DNA of 28,882 nucleotides. Origin: Syntrophomonas sp. UBA4911. GTDB lineage: Bacteria > Bacillota > Syntrophomonadia > Syntrophomonadales > Syntrophomonadaceae. Numbering within the stretch: the first letter of the stretch is position 1; each line of letters opens with the position of its first letter. The position numbers and the translations under genes were made by a program. Shown piece by piece: positions 13,822 through 21,428 of this stretch. Location of the stretch: the NCBI GenBank assembly GCA_002398105.1, contig DHCD01000022.1, positions 1 to 28,882 of the forward strand, read 5' to 3'. A model generated the notes under the pieces. The model ran no database searches. It saw nothing but the letters and a program-made list of their open reading frames with translations, and was not told the DNA's origin.

Positions 13822-14799
13822 TTGGGTAAAATCAATACTATTGCATTAAAAGAGGCGGCCGGGCTTATTCAAGACGGCGATTGTATAGCCTTTAGCGGTT
13901 TTACTATATGGCGCCGCCCGGTAGCCTTATGTTATGAATTGGTCCGTCAAGGTAAGAAGAACCTGCATCTATTTGAAGTACAAGGCGGTTTTCATAGCGA
14001 GGTCTTGATCGGAGCAGGATGTGTGAAGATGTGGGAAGGCAGTTGGATGGGTCAGGAACTGCTGGGCAAGACGGGTGTTAACCTGTCGCGTAAACAGTGT
14101 GAGGGCCAAATTATTGTTGACGACTATAGCCATGGTCATGCCGTAGCCCGCATTCAGGCAGGGGCGATCGGGGTTCCGTTCTTCCCTACGGCACTGGCTA
14201 TGGGAACTGACATTCTAAATCCCAAGTATGATGGATTTGCAAGAGCCGGGCAGCGTGACGGCTCTGATCCCTATGTAGCCCGCGAAAAATATAAGATTGT
14301 CCGGGACCCGTTCTATGACATGGGGGAATTGCTGCTCATGCCGGCTATTAATCCTAAAGTCGCACTGGTTTACGCGCCCCTGGTCGGCAGCGAAGGAACC
14401 GTTCGCGTACTGGCCCAGACCTACAATGACGCGGATGTTATTAAAGCTGCGGAAACGGTTATCGTGATTTGTGAAGAAATAGTGCCGGATGAATACCTGC
14501 GCCGCGATCCTACCCAGAATCTGGCTACCGGCTACGAAATTGACTATGTAGTAAAATGCCCCTGGGCGGCACATCCAACCGGCTCTCAATATTACTATGA
14601 CACCGATGCTGATTTCCTGAGAAACTTTAACGCCGCCACCCGCACTCAGGAACAATTCGACCAATGGGCGGACGAATGGATATTCGGCGTTGACAGCCAG
14701 GAAGAGTACCTGCAAAAATTAGGCGCCAAACGTATGGAACTATTAAGAGCCAGCCAATTATTGGGATATTCCACCAGTGTAAAAAGGGGGACAAGATAA
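13822..14799 (+). CDS. CoA transferase subunit A, glutaconate CoA-transferase (GctA) type
   Basis: Alpha subunit of a class I CoA transferase (325 aa, the size of GctA of Acidaminococcus). It resembles GctA along its length: GDCIAFSGFTIWRRPVA near the N-terminus, VDDYSHGHAVARIQAGAIGVPF in the middle, EGTVRVLAQTYNDADVIKAA, ICEEIVPDEYLRRDPTQN and YLQKLGAKRMELL near the C-terminus. It forms the active enzyme with the product of the next gene, which begins directly after its stop codon. The acid that is activated cannot be read from the sequence; glutaconate is only the family namesake. TTG 13822 follows ACGAGGAGG by 7 nt. Confidence 0.9.
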   Translation: MGKINTIALKEAAGLIQDGDCIAFSGFTIWRRPVALCYELVRQGKKNLHLFEVQGGFHSEVLIGAGCVKMWEGSWMGQELLGKTGVNLSRKQCEGQIIVDDYSHGHAVARIQAGAIGVPFFPTALAMGTDILNPKYDGFARAGQRDGSDPYVAREKYKIVRDPFYDMGELLLMPAINPKVALVYAPLVGSEGTVRVLAQTYNDADVIKAAETVIVICEEIVPDEYLRRDPTQNLATGYEIDYVVKCPWAAHPTGSQYYYDTDADFLRNFNAATRTQEQFDQWADEWIFGVDSQEEYLQKLGAKRMELLRASQLLGYSTSVKRGTR

Positions 14800-15612
14800 A
14801 TGGATGCAAGTAATGAATATGCGAAAGTAGGGGAATTTAAGCCTATTGATCTGCTGGCAGCCGCTGCTGCCAGAGAAGTTAATGACGGCGACGTTGTTTT
14901 TGCCGGTACCGGTTTACCCATGCTGGCCATAACCCTGGCGCAGTATACCCACGCCCCCAACAGCAGGTGTATCTATGAAGCCGGCTCCATTGACGGGCGG
15001 CCGATAGACTTGCCTACTTCAGTCGGGGATGCCCGCTGCTGCTATCAATGCGCCAAAGCGGGCGGGCTGTATGAAGCTTTCTATGGTCAGCTCCACAGCG
15101 GCTATGTTGATCTGGGATTTTTGGGCGGGGCTGAGATTGACAAGTATGGCAATCTTAATACCACCGTTATAGGTGATTATAATAGCCCTAAAGTCAGATT
15201 TACCGGCAGCGGCGGAAACGCTGACATAAACTCCTATGCGGCCCGGACCGTATTTATTATGAATCAGGAAAAACGCCGTTTCCGCGAAAATGTCGACTAT
15301 GTTACTTCGCCGGGCTGGAGAATCAAAAAATGGCCGTCGGGCGATTGGGCGCCCAGAAGGGAAGTATACGGGAAATTCTTTAGGGGCGGCCCAACCGCGG
15401 TTATCACCGACATGGCCGTTTTTCGCTTCGACCAAACGGGGCTGATGTATTTGGATACGGTGCATCCCGGCTTTTCCGTAGAAGATGTAAAAAATAACGT
15501 GGATTTTGATTTGAATATTTCCCTGGTGAGCGGTGAAACCAAGGCGCCGACATATCATCAGCTTGATCTGTTATATAACAAAGTTGATCCGGAAGGGATT
15601 TTCCTGCCTTAA
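14800..15612 (+). CDS. CoA transferase subunit B, glutaconate CoA-transferase (GctB) type
   Basis: Beta, catalytic subunit of the class I CoA transferase (270 aa). Glu60 in IYEAGSIDG lines up with Glu54 of GctB, the residue that forms the glutamyl-CoA thioester. Other family segments are GDVVFAGTGLPMLA, DLPTSVGDAR, FLGGAEIDKYGNLN, IGDYNSPKVRFTGSGG and EKRRFRENVDYVTSPGW. Its ATG immediately follows the TAA of the A subunit, with GGGGG 9 nt upstream, so expression should be 1:1. If the shared sigma-54 control with the mutase operon is real, a plausible substrate is a short branched acid such as isobutyrate. That is inference and is not shown by the sequence. Confidence 0.91.
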   Translation: MDASNEYAKVGEFKPIDLLAAAAAREVNDGDVVFAGTGLPMLAITLAQYTHAPNSRCIYEAGSIDGRPIDLPTSVGDARCCYQCAKAGGLYEAFYGQLHSGYVDLGFLGGAEIDKYGNLNTTVIGDYNSPKVRFTGSGGNADINSYAARTVFIMNQEKRRFRENVDYVTSPGWRIKKWPSGDWAPRREVYGKFFRGGPTAVITDMAVFRFDQTGLMYLDTVHPGFSVEDVKNNVDFDLNISLVSGETKAPTYHQLDLLYNKVDPEGIFLP

Positions 15613-15691
15613 ATCCAAGAGGCTAAAGCGCAGAGCTTAAATGGTTGGTTATTGGCAGATTTTAAGTCAATTTTAGGGGGGAGGGGCCGAA

Positions 15692-16444
15692 GTGGAACGA
15701 CCAAATAATTGGGATGATGGACTCAGCCAAAAGGATCTGGGCAGGCTTGCGCTGGATATGTTTCACCGCATAATAGTGCATCATGTAATATGGTTTATGG
15801 AAGTGGAACATCAGATGGGCTTTGCCAGAGCTTTGGATATCATGGATACCGCTTATCCGAAAAGCTTTAATGCCCAGATGAATCGCTTATCCCCATTTCT
15901 TGGTATTGATATGGCGGAAGCAATACCGAAACCGTTATTGGAGATGCCGCGGGAAAAGCTGCTGGAACTGCTCAAACATATATCCAACAACTGGTTAGCC
16001 AATGATGGCATCTGGTTTCAGACGGTGGAATTCAAATATGGAATGGGGGAGGCCAAGCGTTGTAATGATTCATGCTGGACCAGGTTTTCACCCTTTGAGG
16101 CGTGGTCAATTAAACGCTATTTAAAACTGCCGGAGAAATCAGGCTTAGAGGGACTCAAAATGGCACTGCAGTTTAGAATGTACGCCAGAATCAATATGCA
16201 GTCAATTATAGATGAAAATCCTGATAGCATAATTTTTCAAATGAACGACTGCCGGGTTCAATCAGCCCGGAAACGCCAGAACCTGGACGATTACCCCTGT
16301 AAATCGGCCGGCTTGGTTGAATATTCGTCTTTTGCGCGATCAATAGATTCAAGAATTACAACGGAGTGTATAGGCTGCCCGCCTGACGCCCATCCTGATC
16401 AGTGGTTCTGTGCCTGGCGCTTTACTTTAGAGAAAACGCAATAG
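15692..16444 (+). CDS. DUF6125-like protein (ATC-hydrolase-related), unknown function
   Basis: A 250-aa cytosolic protein that looks like the DUF6125 group, related to the L-2-amino-thiazoline-4-carboxylate hydrolase family; I recognise it by pattern only. Its C-terminal half has conserved-looking motifs: RMYARINMQSIIDENPDSI, MNDCRVQSARKRQ, YPCKSAGLVEYSSFA, RITTECIGCPPDAHP and FCAWRF. The Cys residues there could bind metal or act in catalysis. The N-terminal part is His/Trp rich (FHRIIVHHVIWFMEVEHQMG). GTG 15692 follows a purine-rich GGGGGGAGGGG site. It is the last gene of the operon, 80 bp after the CoA transferase and directly before a strong terminator. No reaction can be assigned. Confidence 0.65.
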   Translation: MERPNNWDDGLSQKDLGRLALDMFHRIIVHHVIWFMEVEHQMGFARALDIMDTAYPKSFNAQMNRLSPFLGIDMAEAIPKPLLEMPREKLLELLKHISNNWLANDGIWFQTVEFKYGMGEAKRCNDSCWTRFSPFEAWSIKRYLKLPEKSGLEGLKMALQFRMYARINMQSIIDENPDSIIFQMNDCRVQSARKRQNLDDYPCKSAGLVEYSSFARSIDSRITTECIGCPPDAHPDQWFCAWRFTLEKTQ

Positions 16445-16451
16445 GTAAATT

Positions 16452-16510
16452 GCCTGCCAGACCGGCAGGCTAAAAGCCTTTGTCTCTGTCATAGAAACAA
16501 AGGCTTTTTT
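16452..16510 (+). terminator. Tandem hairpins ending the CoA-transferase operon
   Basis: A first hairpin, GCCTGCC-N5-GGCAGGC (16452-16470), is followed by a second with a 12-bp stem (AAAAGCCTTTGT at 16472-16483 against ACAAAGGCTTTT at 16497-16508) running into a T-run. The second is a textbook intrinsic terminator, effective on both strands because of its A- and T-flanks. Confidence 0.9.
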
Positions 16511-16572
16511 ATTATATCAATCCGGATATAAAAGATCGCCGCTTGAGATAATAATCCCAGGGAGGTGGGCTG

Positions 16573-17568
16573 TTGTTTCCGGAAAAAATATATTATGAGC
16601 CTCCGGTTTTGGACTATGAACTGGGGAGGCAGCTGCGGGAGAAATTTGCGCATATACCCTGGACAGCTATTGAGAACCATAATAATATTGAAGAATTGCG
16701 CAAGAATCCCAACCGGGAATTTGTGCGCATGAAACGCTATCTGATCCTGGGGGTGCGCAAAAGTTTAAAATATACTCCCAATCATAAAGTCTCGGATTTT
16801 CTGGTGCCTTACACCTCATCCGGCTGCAGCGCTATGTGCCTTTATTGCTATCTGGTGTGCAATTACAATAAATGCTCGTATTTGCGGCTTTTTGTCAATC
16901 GCGAGCAAATGCTGGACAAAATAATGAAAACCGCCTGCAGTTCACCCCGGGATTTAACCTTTGAGATCGGCAGCAACAGCGACCTGGTATTGGAGAATAC
17001 CATCACCGGCAACCTGGAATGGACCATAGAAAGCTTCGGCAAAAGTAAAAAAGGCTATCTCACCTTTCCCACCAAGTTCGATATGGTGGAGGCTCTGCTC
17101 CCTTTGAATCATGGGGGCAGGACCATCATGCGCATGAGCGTCAACCCCCAGCCGATCATTCAAAGGCTGGAATTGGGCACTTCCTCCTTGAAAGGAAGAA
17201 TCCGGGCCCTGGGTCAAATGCATGCCGCAGGCTACAAGGTGGGGCTTTTGATAGCTCCGGTAGTATTAATGGATAACTGGGAAGAACTTTATGGGCAGCT
17301 CATTCAGCAACTGGCCGATGAACTCCCTGCTAAGCTCAAGCAGGAATTGTTCATTGAAATTATCTTTATGACTTACAGCTATATCCACCGGGCTATAAAT
17401 GCCGAAGCCTTTCCCGGGGCCGTCCAATTATACGATAAATCGCTTATGACCGGGAGAGGACGAGGCAAATACTGCTACAATCCCCAGAGCCGGCGGCAGG
17501 CCGAAGCATATCTGAGGGAAATCCTGGAGCAGAAGCTCAGCGGCATACCGATAATATATATAGTATAA
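16573..17568 (+). CDS. Spore photoproduct lyase-family radical SAM protein lacking the usual catalytic Cys
   Basis: A 331-aa homologue of SplB, which repairs the spore photoproduct (a thymine dimer) using a [4Fe-4S] cluster and SAM. The cluster motif CxxxCxxC is Cys85-Cys89-Cys92 (SSGCSAMCLYCYL). Other SplB-like segments are VGVRKSLKYT-like (near 59-68), RLFVNREQMLDK, TKFDMVEALL, MRMSVNPQPIIQRLELGTSS and GYKVGLLIAPV. Bacillus SplB has Cys141 in SCTSD, the hydrogen donor to the repaired thymine; here the matching residue is Ser134 (GSNSD). Either another residue replaces it or the protein has a different substrate. TTG 16573 follows GGGAGGTGGG. It follows the terminator and is transcribed separately. 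Confidence 0.85.
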   Translation: MFPEKIYYEPPVLDYELGRQLREKFAHIPWTAIENHNNIEELRKNPNREFVRMKRYLILGVRKSLKYTPNHKVSDFLVPYTSSGCSAMCLYCYLVCNYNKCSYLRLFVNREQMLDKIMKTACSSPRDLTFEIGSNSDLVLENTITGNLEWTIESFGKSKKGYLTFPTKFDMVEALLPLNHGGRTIMRMSVNPQPIIQRLELGTSSLKGRIRALGQMHAAGYKVGLLIAPVVLMDNWEELYGQLIQQLADELPAKLKQELFIEIIFMTYSYIHRAINAEAFPGAVQLYDKSLMTGRGRGKYCYNPQSRRQAEAYLREILEQKLSGIPIIYIV

Positions 17569-17725
17569 GCGGCCTTTCGGATTGCTCCGACTGTAAAAGT
17601 GGGGATTCCTATCGCCGGAAGTTTAGCGATTTTTCCTTGGCTTTTGCGGGGCTGGAAATATCGTTGGAAGATATTTTTGCCCAGATCTAAGGAATGAGGT
17701 ATATCGTTCTGCGGAGGTAATCCAG

Positions 17726-18592
17726 ATGATTGACCCAATTGAGATAAAGCGTATCCGGGTGAATGGCGCAGGTATAACCTGCTATTGTGCGGGCGGCGGT
17801 AAAGATACTATAGTCTTGCTGCACGGCGCCGGTGTAGATTCGGCCATGCTTTCATGGGCTGAGACAATCCCTTTGCTGTCCGACCGTTACCGGGTCATTG
17901 CGCCTGATTTGCCGGGATACGGCGCGAGTGACCGGATAAGCGGCGAGTACACCCTGGCTTTCTATACCGATATTGTAAAGGGCATCATTGCGGCGCTTGG
18001 GGGCGCTCCGGTCATCCTGACCGGACTGTCCCTGGGTGGAGGCATATGTTTGAATATGGCGCTTACATACCCGGAGTTTATCAAAATTCTGGTGCCGGTT
18101 GACGCATGGGGGTTATTTGATAAATTGCCCTGGCATCGGCTGACCTATTGGTATATTCGCTCAAAGCTCAACGATAATCTGTACGCATGGACGGGCAGGT
18201 ACCCCTCTATCATCAGATGGTCGCTTAAATATAATCTATTCGGCGACAGTTCCAAGCTGAACGGGGCTTTAATCACTGAACTGCAAAATGCCATGCTGGA
18301 GCCGGGGGCGGGAAAGCCTTTCATATCCTTTCAAAGAAGCGAAATCACGCCCACCGGCTTTACTACGCAATTGTTCGGGCGGCTTGAAGAAATAAATCTT
18401 CCCACGCTGCTTATACACGGCAGTCTTGATAAGGCGGTTCCGGTAAAGGGCGCTGTCCTTGCCAGTAAAAGGATTCCCGATTGTGAGCTGTACTTGATGG
18501 AAGGATGTAAACATTGGCCGCAAAAGGAGCGGCCCGAGGAATTCGCCCGGGCCCTGCAATCGTATCTAAATAGGAAATTACCGCCCCGGTAA
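17726..18592 (+). CDS. Alpha/beta hydrolase
   Basis: A 288-aa alpha/beta-hydrolase-fold protein with no signal peptide. The oxyanion-hole motif LLHGAG is at about 31-36, the nucleophile elbow GLSLGGG has Ser102, the acid is probably Asp235 (HGSLDKAVPV) and the base His263 (CKHWPQKERPEEF). A lid region of about 60 residues between 120 and 190 is rich in Trp and Tyr. It could be an esterase, lipase or thioesterase; nothing in the context narrows this. ATG 17726 follows GCGGAGGT by 8 nt. The 157-bp gap after the splB-like gene contains no clear promoter or terminator, so co-transcription is possible. Confidence 0.85.
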   Translation: MIDPIEIKRIRVNGAGITCYCAGGGKDTIVLLHGAGVDSAMLSWAETIPLLSDRYRVIAPDLPGYGASDRISGEYTLAFYTDIVKGIIAALGGAPVILTGLSLGGGICLNMALTYPEFIKILVPVDAWGLFDKLPWHRLTYWYIRSKLNDNLYAWTGRYPSIIRWSLKYNLFGDSSKLNGALITELQNAMLEPGAGKPFISFQRSEITPTGFTTQLFGRLEEINLPTLLIHGSLDKAVPVKGAVLASKRIPDCELYLMEGCKHWPQKERPEEFARALQSYLNRKLPPR

Positions 18593-19038
18593 AGAATCAA
18601 AAATCCGACATGATAGGTAAGTGTGGACATCAACAAGGTCACCGCGCTATAATGCCCGACAACATGCAGCGTCCATCGGAGTTAATGGCTTTCCTGCCGG
18701 GTGGCTGCCACGGGAAATATTGAATCATGGTCTCCTCCATAGACATCCGCAAACAGGTATAATTCAATTCCGACTCATAAATCAACAAAACATAACATTA
18801 ATAAACTTTTTTCATCTTTATATTGACTTATGCCCATAATTCGCTAATATAAATGATAATATCAATATTATCCGTTTAGCATCCCGGCTTAAGTTATGTT
18901 TTGTTGCATTATGTTGATTGTAATTTTCTGCAATATTAGGAATACCCGGCATAATATTATTAGTCTCCGGTAATGCTTGAGTTTTTAGATGAGAAAATCA
19001 GAGTAAGCCCGCTCAGGGCATAAAAGCAGGTGATAAAA
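18593..19038 (+). other. Gene-free regulatory region before the metal-trafficking-like cluster
   Basis: No convincing gene; an open frame at 18621-18839 has no ribosome binding site and runs into the promoter. The region holds a 13-bp perfect inverted repeat, AACAAAACATAAC (18784-18796) and GTTATGTTTTGTT (18893-18905), which brackets a promoter and an 18-bp palindrome. Further inverted repeats, AATATTA (18932-18938) and TAATATT (18952-18958), lie in the predicted leader. The leader from the likely start near 18857 to the GTPase gene is about 180 nt. Confidence 0.65.
18823..18872 (+). promoter_or_regulatory. Promoter with an overlapping Fur-like palindromic operator
   Basis: TTGACT (18823-18828) and TAATAT (18845-18850) with a 16-bp spacer form a good vegetative promoter. 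Just downstream, GATAATAT-CA-ATATTATC (18855-18872) is a perfect 18-bp palindrome that covers the expected transcription start. Its GATAAT/ATTATC arms resemble Fur-family metal-regulator boxes. A bound repressor here would block initiation. The regulator's identity and the metal are not known. Confidence 0.6.
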
Positions 19039-19740
19039 TTGCGCTTTGTTATTGTTGCCGGAACTCCATCTTCAGGGAAAACTTCGGTCATGCTGCATAC
19101 GATCCGCCATCTTCTGAAAGACGGGAGGTCGGTCGCAGCTTGTAAAATAGACTGCCTGCGGACTTCCGACGACGCTCGCTATCGACGTCTGAATATTCCG
19201 GTGGCGGTAGGCCTGAGTGATTATATCTGCCCCGATCATTTTTATGTGGCCAATTTGGAGGAAATCGAACGCTGGGCGCAAGCCCGGCAAGCTGATATCT
19301 TGGTTTTGGAAACAGCCGGTTTGTGCCATCGCTGTGCCCCGGCTGTTTATGGTTGCCTGTCCGTTTGTGTGATTGATAATCTGATCGGAATGGAAACTCC
19401 CCAAAAAGTGGGGCCGATGTTAAGCACGGCGGATATTGTGGTTGTTACCAAGGGCGATATCGTCTCCCAGGCCGAAAGGGAGGTATTCCGGTATAAGGTG
19501 GAAACGGTCAATCCCCGGGCCAGGATTTTAGATTTTAACGGCTTGACCGGTCAGGGCTCAATCAGGCTTAAAAACGAAATACTCAAGAGCCGGCCGCTTG
19601 AAACCATTACCGGCAAAGAATTGAAATATCCCATGCCGGCCGCCGTTTGTTCCTACTGTGCGGGTGAAACTATCGTCGGCAGGACATATCAAATGGGAAA
19701 TGTAAAAAAAGTCGACTTCGGGGGCCTGGAGCAATGCTAA
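19039..19740 (+). CDS. Cys-rich SIMIBI GTPase, UreG/HypB/CobW-like metallochaperone
   Basis: A 233-aa P-loop NTPase starting almost directly with Walker A (GTPSSGKTS, residues 8-16). The base motif TKGD (137-140) fits GTP binding in the G3E/SIMIBI class that contains UreG, HypB and CobW, which insert or deliver metal ions. It is rich in Cys: CxxC at 36/39 (CKID C), Cys64, CxxC at 96/99 (GLCHRCAP, at the place where HypB has its GNLVCP metal site), Cys106, Cys110 and CxxC at 204/207. These suggest metal binding, perhaps nickel, cobalt or zinc. TTG 19039 is 6 nt after GCAGGTG; GTG 19030 overlaps that site. First gene of a seven-gene cluster; its stop overlaps the next start by 7 nt. Confidence 0.75.
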   Translation: MRFVIVAGTPSSGKTSVMLHTIRHLLKDGRSVAACKIDCLRTSDDARYRRLNIPVAVGLSDYICPDHFYVANLEEIERWAQARQADILVLETAGLCHRCAPAVYGCLSVCVIDNLIGMETPQKVGPMLSTADIVVVTKGDIVSQAEREVFRYKVETVNPRARILDFNGLTGQGSIRLKNEILKSRPLETITGKELKYPMPAAVCSYCAGETIVGRTYQMGNVKKVDFGGLEQC

Positions 19741-20555
19741 AAAAGATAACTATAACCGGTGGTTTGGATAAAGACGGCCATCCCGAAAGAGTACAGCGTC
19801 TGGATATTGGGGCAGGCGAAGTAGTGGGCGTGGTCGGGCCTACCGGGTCCGGCAAAACCCAATTGATATCCGATATTGAGCAATATGCTGATGGCGAAAC
19901 CCTGACCGGGCGCTCTATCCTGATTGACGGCCAGACTCTGCAGCAAAGCGTCGAAGTCAGGAATTTGCGGCACCTGGTCGCTCAGGTATCGCAGAACATG
20001 AATTTTGTCATTGATATGACCATTGAAGAATTCCTGATCATGCACACCCAGGTGCGCAGCATTGGGAGTCCGCGGCAAATCATCCGGGAGGTCTTGTCCA
20101 TGTGCAACGAATTATCCGGCGAACCGGTTTCCCTTACGGATAATTTGACCCGTTTAAGCGGCGGACAGTCCCGGGCTTTGATGGTGGCCGACGTGGCAAT
20201 GATCAGTCAGGCCCCAATAGTATTGATCGACGAGATCGAAAACGCCGGCATTGACCGCCTGCAAGCGCTGGAAATTCTTAAAGGGAAGGGCAAGGTGGTC
20301 CTGCTGGTATCTCATGATCCTACCCTTATTTTAATGGCCCGCCAAAGGGTGGTCATGAAAAACGGCGGTATGGACAAGCTTTATCAGACTACCGCCACCG
20401 AGCAAAAAATACTGGCGGATCTGCTGAGAGTGGAAAAATACCTGTCCCGCTTGAGAGATCATTTGCGCAACGGAAATACTATCGACCCAAAGGATGGCAA
20501 GGAGGAGTGGTGTTATGGCCAAAATACTGGTACATTGTCCGTTAAACATCAGTAG
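19734..20555 (+). CDS. Stand-alone ABC-type ATPase of unknown role
   Basis: A 273-aa ABC ATPase with Walker A GPTGSGKT (35-42), a Q-loop (AQVSQNMNF, about 84-91), signature LSGGQ (141-145), Walker B VLIDE ending in Glu167, and H-loop His194. The N-terminal part (KITITGGLDKDGHPERVQ) departs from FecE-type transporters, and no permease is encoded next to it. The next ATPase in the cluster (21429) is the one that fits the FecCD permease. A non-transport or regulatory function, coupled with the GTPase, is therefore possible. Its start overlaps the GTPase gene by 7 nt and its end overlaps the next gene by 41 nt, so the three are probably translated together. Confidence 0.78.
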   Translation: MLKKITITGGLDKDGHPERVQRLDIGAGEVVGVVGPTGSGKTQLISDIEQYADGETLTGRSILIDGQTLQQSVEVRNLRHLVAQVSQNMNFVIDMTIEEFLIMHTQVRSIGSPRQIIREVLSMCNELSGEPVSLTDNLTRLSGGQSRALMVADVAMISQAPIVLIDEIENAGIDRLQALEILKGKGKVVLLVSHDPTLILMARQRVVMKNGGMDKLYQTTATEQKILADLLRVEKYLSRLRDHLRNGNTIDPKDGKEEWCYGQNTGTLSVKHQ

Positions 20556-21408
20556 AACGCTGGAAGAAATGCTCAAGGAACACAGCCGGCAAATGCAGGA
20601 AAAGTACGGCCTGACGGTTCAGATTGAGACTCAGCCGCACCGGCCCACGGAGGAAGGCCTCTTGCAAATGTATGCGGCCAATCAGGACATTCCGGATTTA
20701 GTGATCGGCCATGTCAATGATTTTGCCGAGCTGCCGGAAGATTACCTTTATGATAACTTTCGTGCTCTGCCGGGTCGTTTTCCATTGCGTGAAGAACTGG
20801 TTGAAGCCGGATTCACCGACCCCAAAGGGTATTTTCATCCTTTCGTAATTATTCCCTTCGTCATATTCTACAATCAAAATCTACTGGATGAAAAAGATCT
20901 TCCCCGCATCTGGGAAGAATTGCTGGATGCCCGCTGGCGCAGTAAGATCCTCATGCCGGACGAGTACCGGATGGTGTCCAAGATCGTCAGGACCTTCATG
21001 GCAGCCCATTACCCCGATAAATTCGATAATTTTCAACGGAACGTCGTCCATCAGGGAGCTCCGATAGATGTTGTCAACGCCGTCGACGATGGCCAATACC
21101 CATTGGGAATAACCAATATTGCTTTTGCCCGTATTTCACGCAATAAAAATACCCGCTTGCTTTGGCCTGAAGACGGCGTCTTTTGCATGCCCCAGGTCAT
21201 GGTATGGAGCAAAAACGCCGATGAGCGCCTGTTGGAAACCGGGGATTATCTGCTGTCCCGGCAGGTTCAGGAATACCTGGCCCTGCAGTCTTTTGTTCCC
21301 GCCTCGCCGGAGGTGGCGATTCCCCCATTATTGGCAGAGAACCGGGTCGGCTTGCGCTGGGAAGGCTGGGAGCGTTACCTGGAGGTTATCAGAGGGACTC
21401 AAGCCTGA
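20515..21408 (+). CDS. Periplasmic-binding-protein-fold protein without signal peptide
   Basis: A 297-aa protein that looks like a type II solute-binding protein of the iron/spermidine/molybdate class: two-lobe pattern, IPDLVIGHVNDFAE, HPFVIIPFVIFYNQNLL, DLPRIWEELLDARWRSKI and YPLGITNIAFARI. Unlike exported homologues it begins MAKILVHCPLN with no hydrophobic leader or lipobox, so it should stay in the cytosol. A cytosolic binding protein could hold a metal or metal complex for the neighbouring GTPase and ATPase. ATG 20515 follows AAGGAGG; ATG 20494 lies upstream of that site. It overlaps the preceding ATPase gene by 41 nt. The ligand is unknown. Confidence 0.72.
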   Translation: MAKILVHCPLNISRTLEEMLKEHSRQMQEKYGLTVQIETQPHRPTEEGLLQMYAANQDIPDLVIGHVNDFAELPEDYLYDNFRALPGRFPLREELVEAGFTDPKGYFHPFVIIPFVIFYNQNLLDEKDLPRIWEELLDARWRSKILMPDEYRMVSKIVRTFMAAHYPDKFDNFQRNVVHQGAPIDVVNAVDDGQYPLGITNIAFARISRNKNTRLLWPEDGVFCMPQVMVWSKNADERLLETGDYLLSRQVQEYLALQSFVPASPEVAIPPLLAENRVGLRWEGWERYLEVIRGTQA

Positions 21409-21428
21409 AACCAGTATGAGGTAATCAC

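Noticed and set aside
17569..17690. Short open frame after the splB-like gene with a Cys-rich start and no initiation codon
   Set aside because: No ATG, GTG or TTG with a ribosome binding site in this frame, and the SplB-family C-terminus already ends normally upstream, so a frameshift is not needed.
18621..18839. Open frame of 72 codons before the GTPase cluster
   Set aside because: No Shine-Dalgarno sequence, and its end overlaps the -35 region of a good promoter; it resembles chance coding in intergenic DNA.
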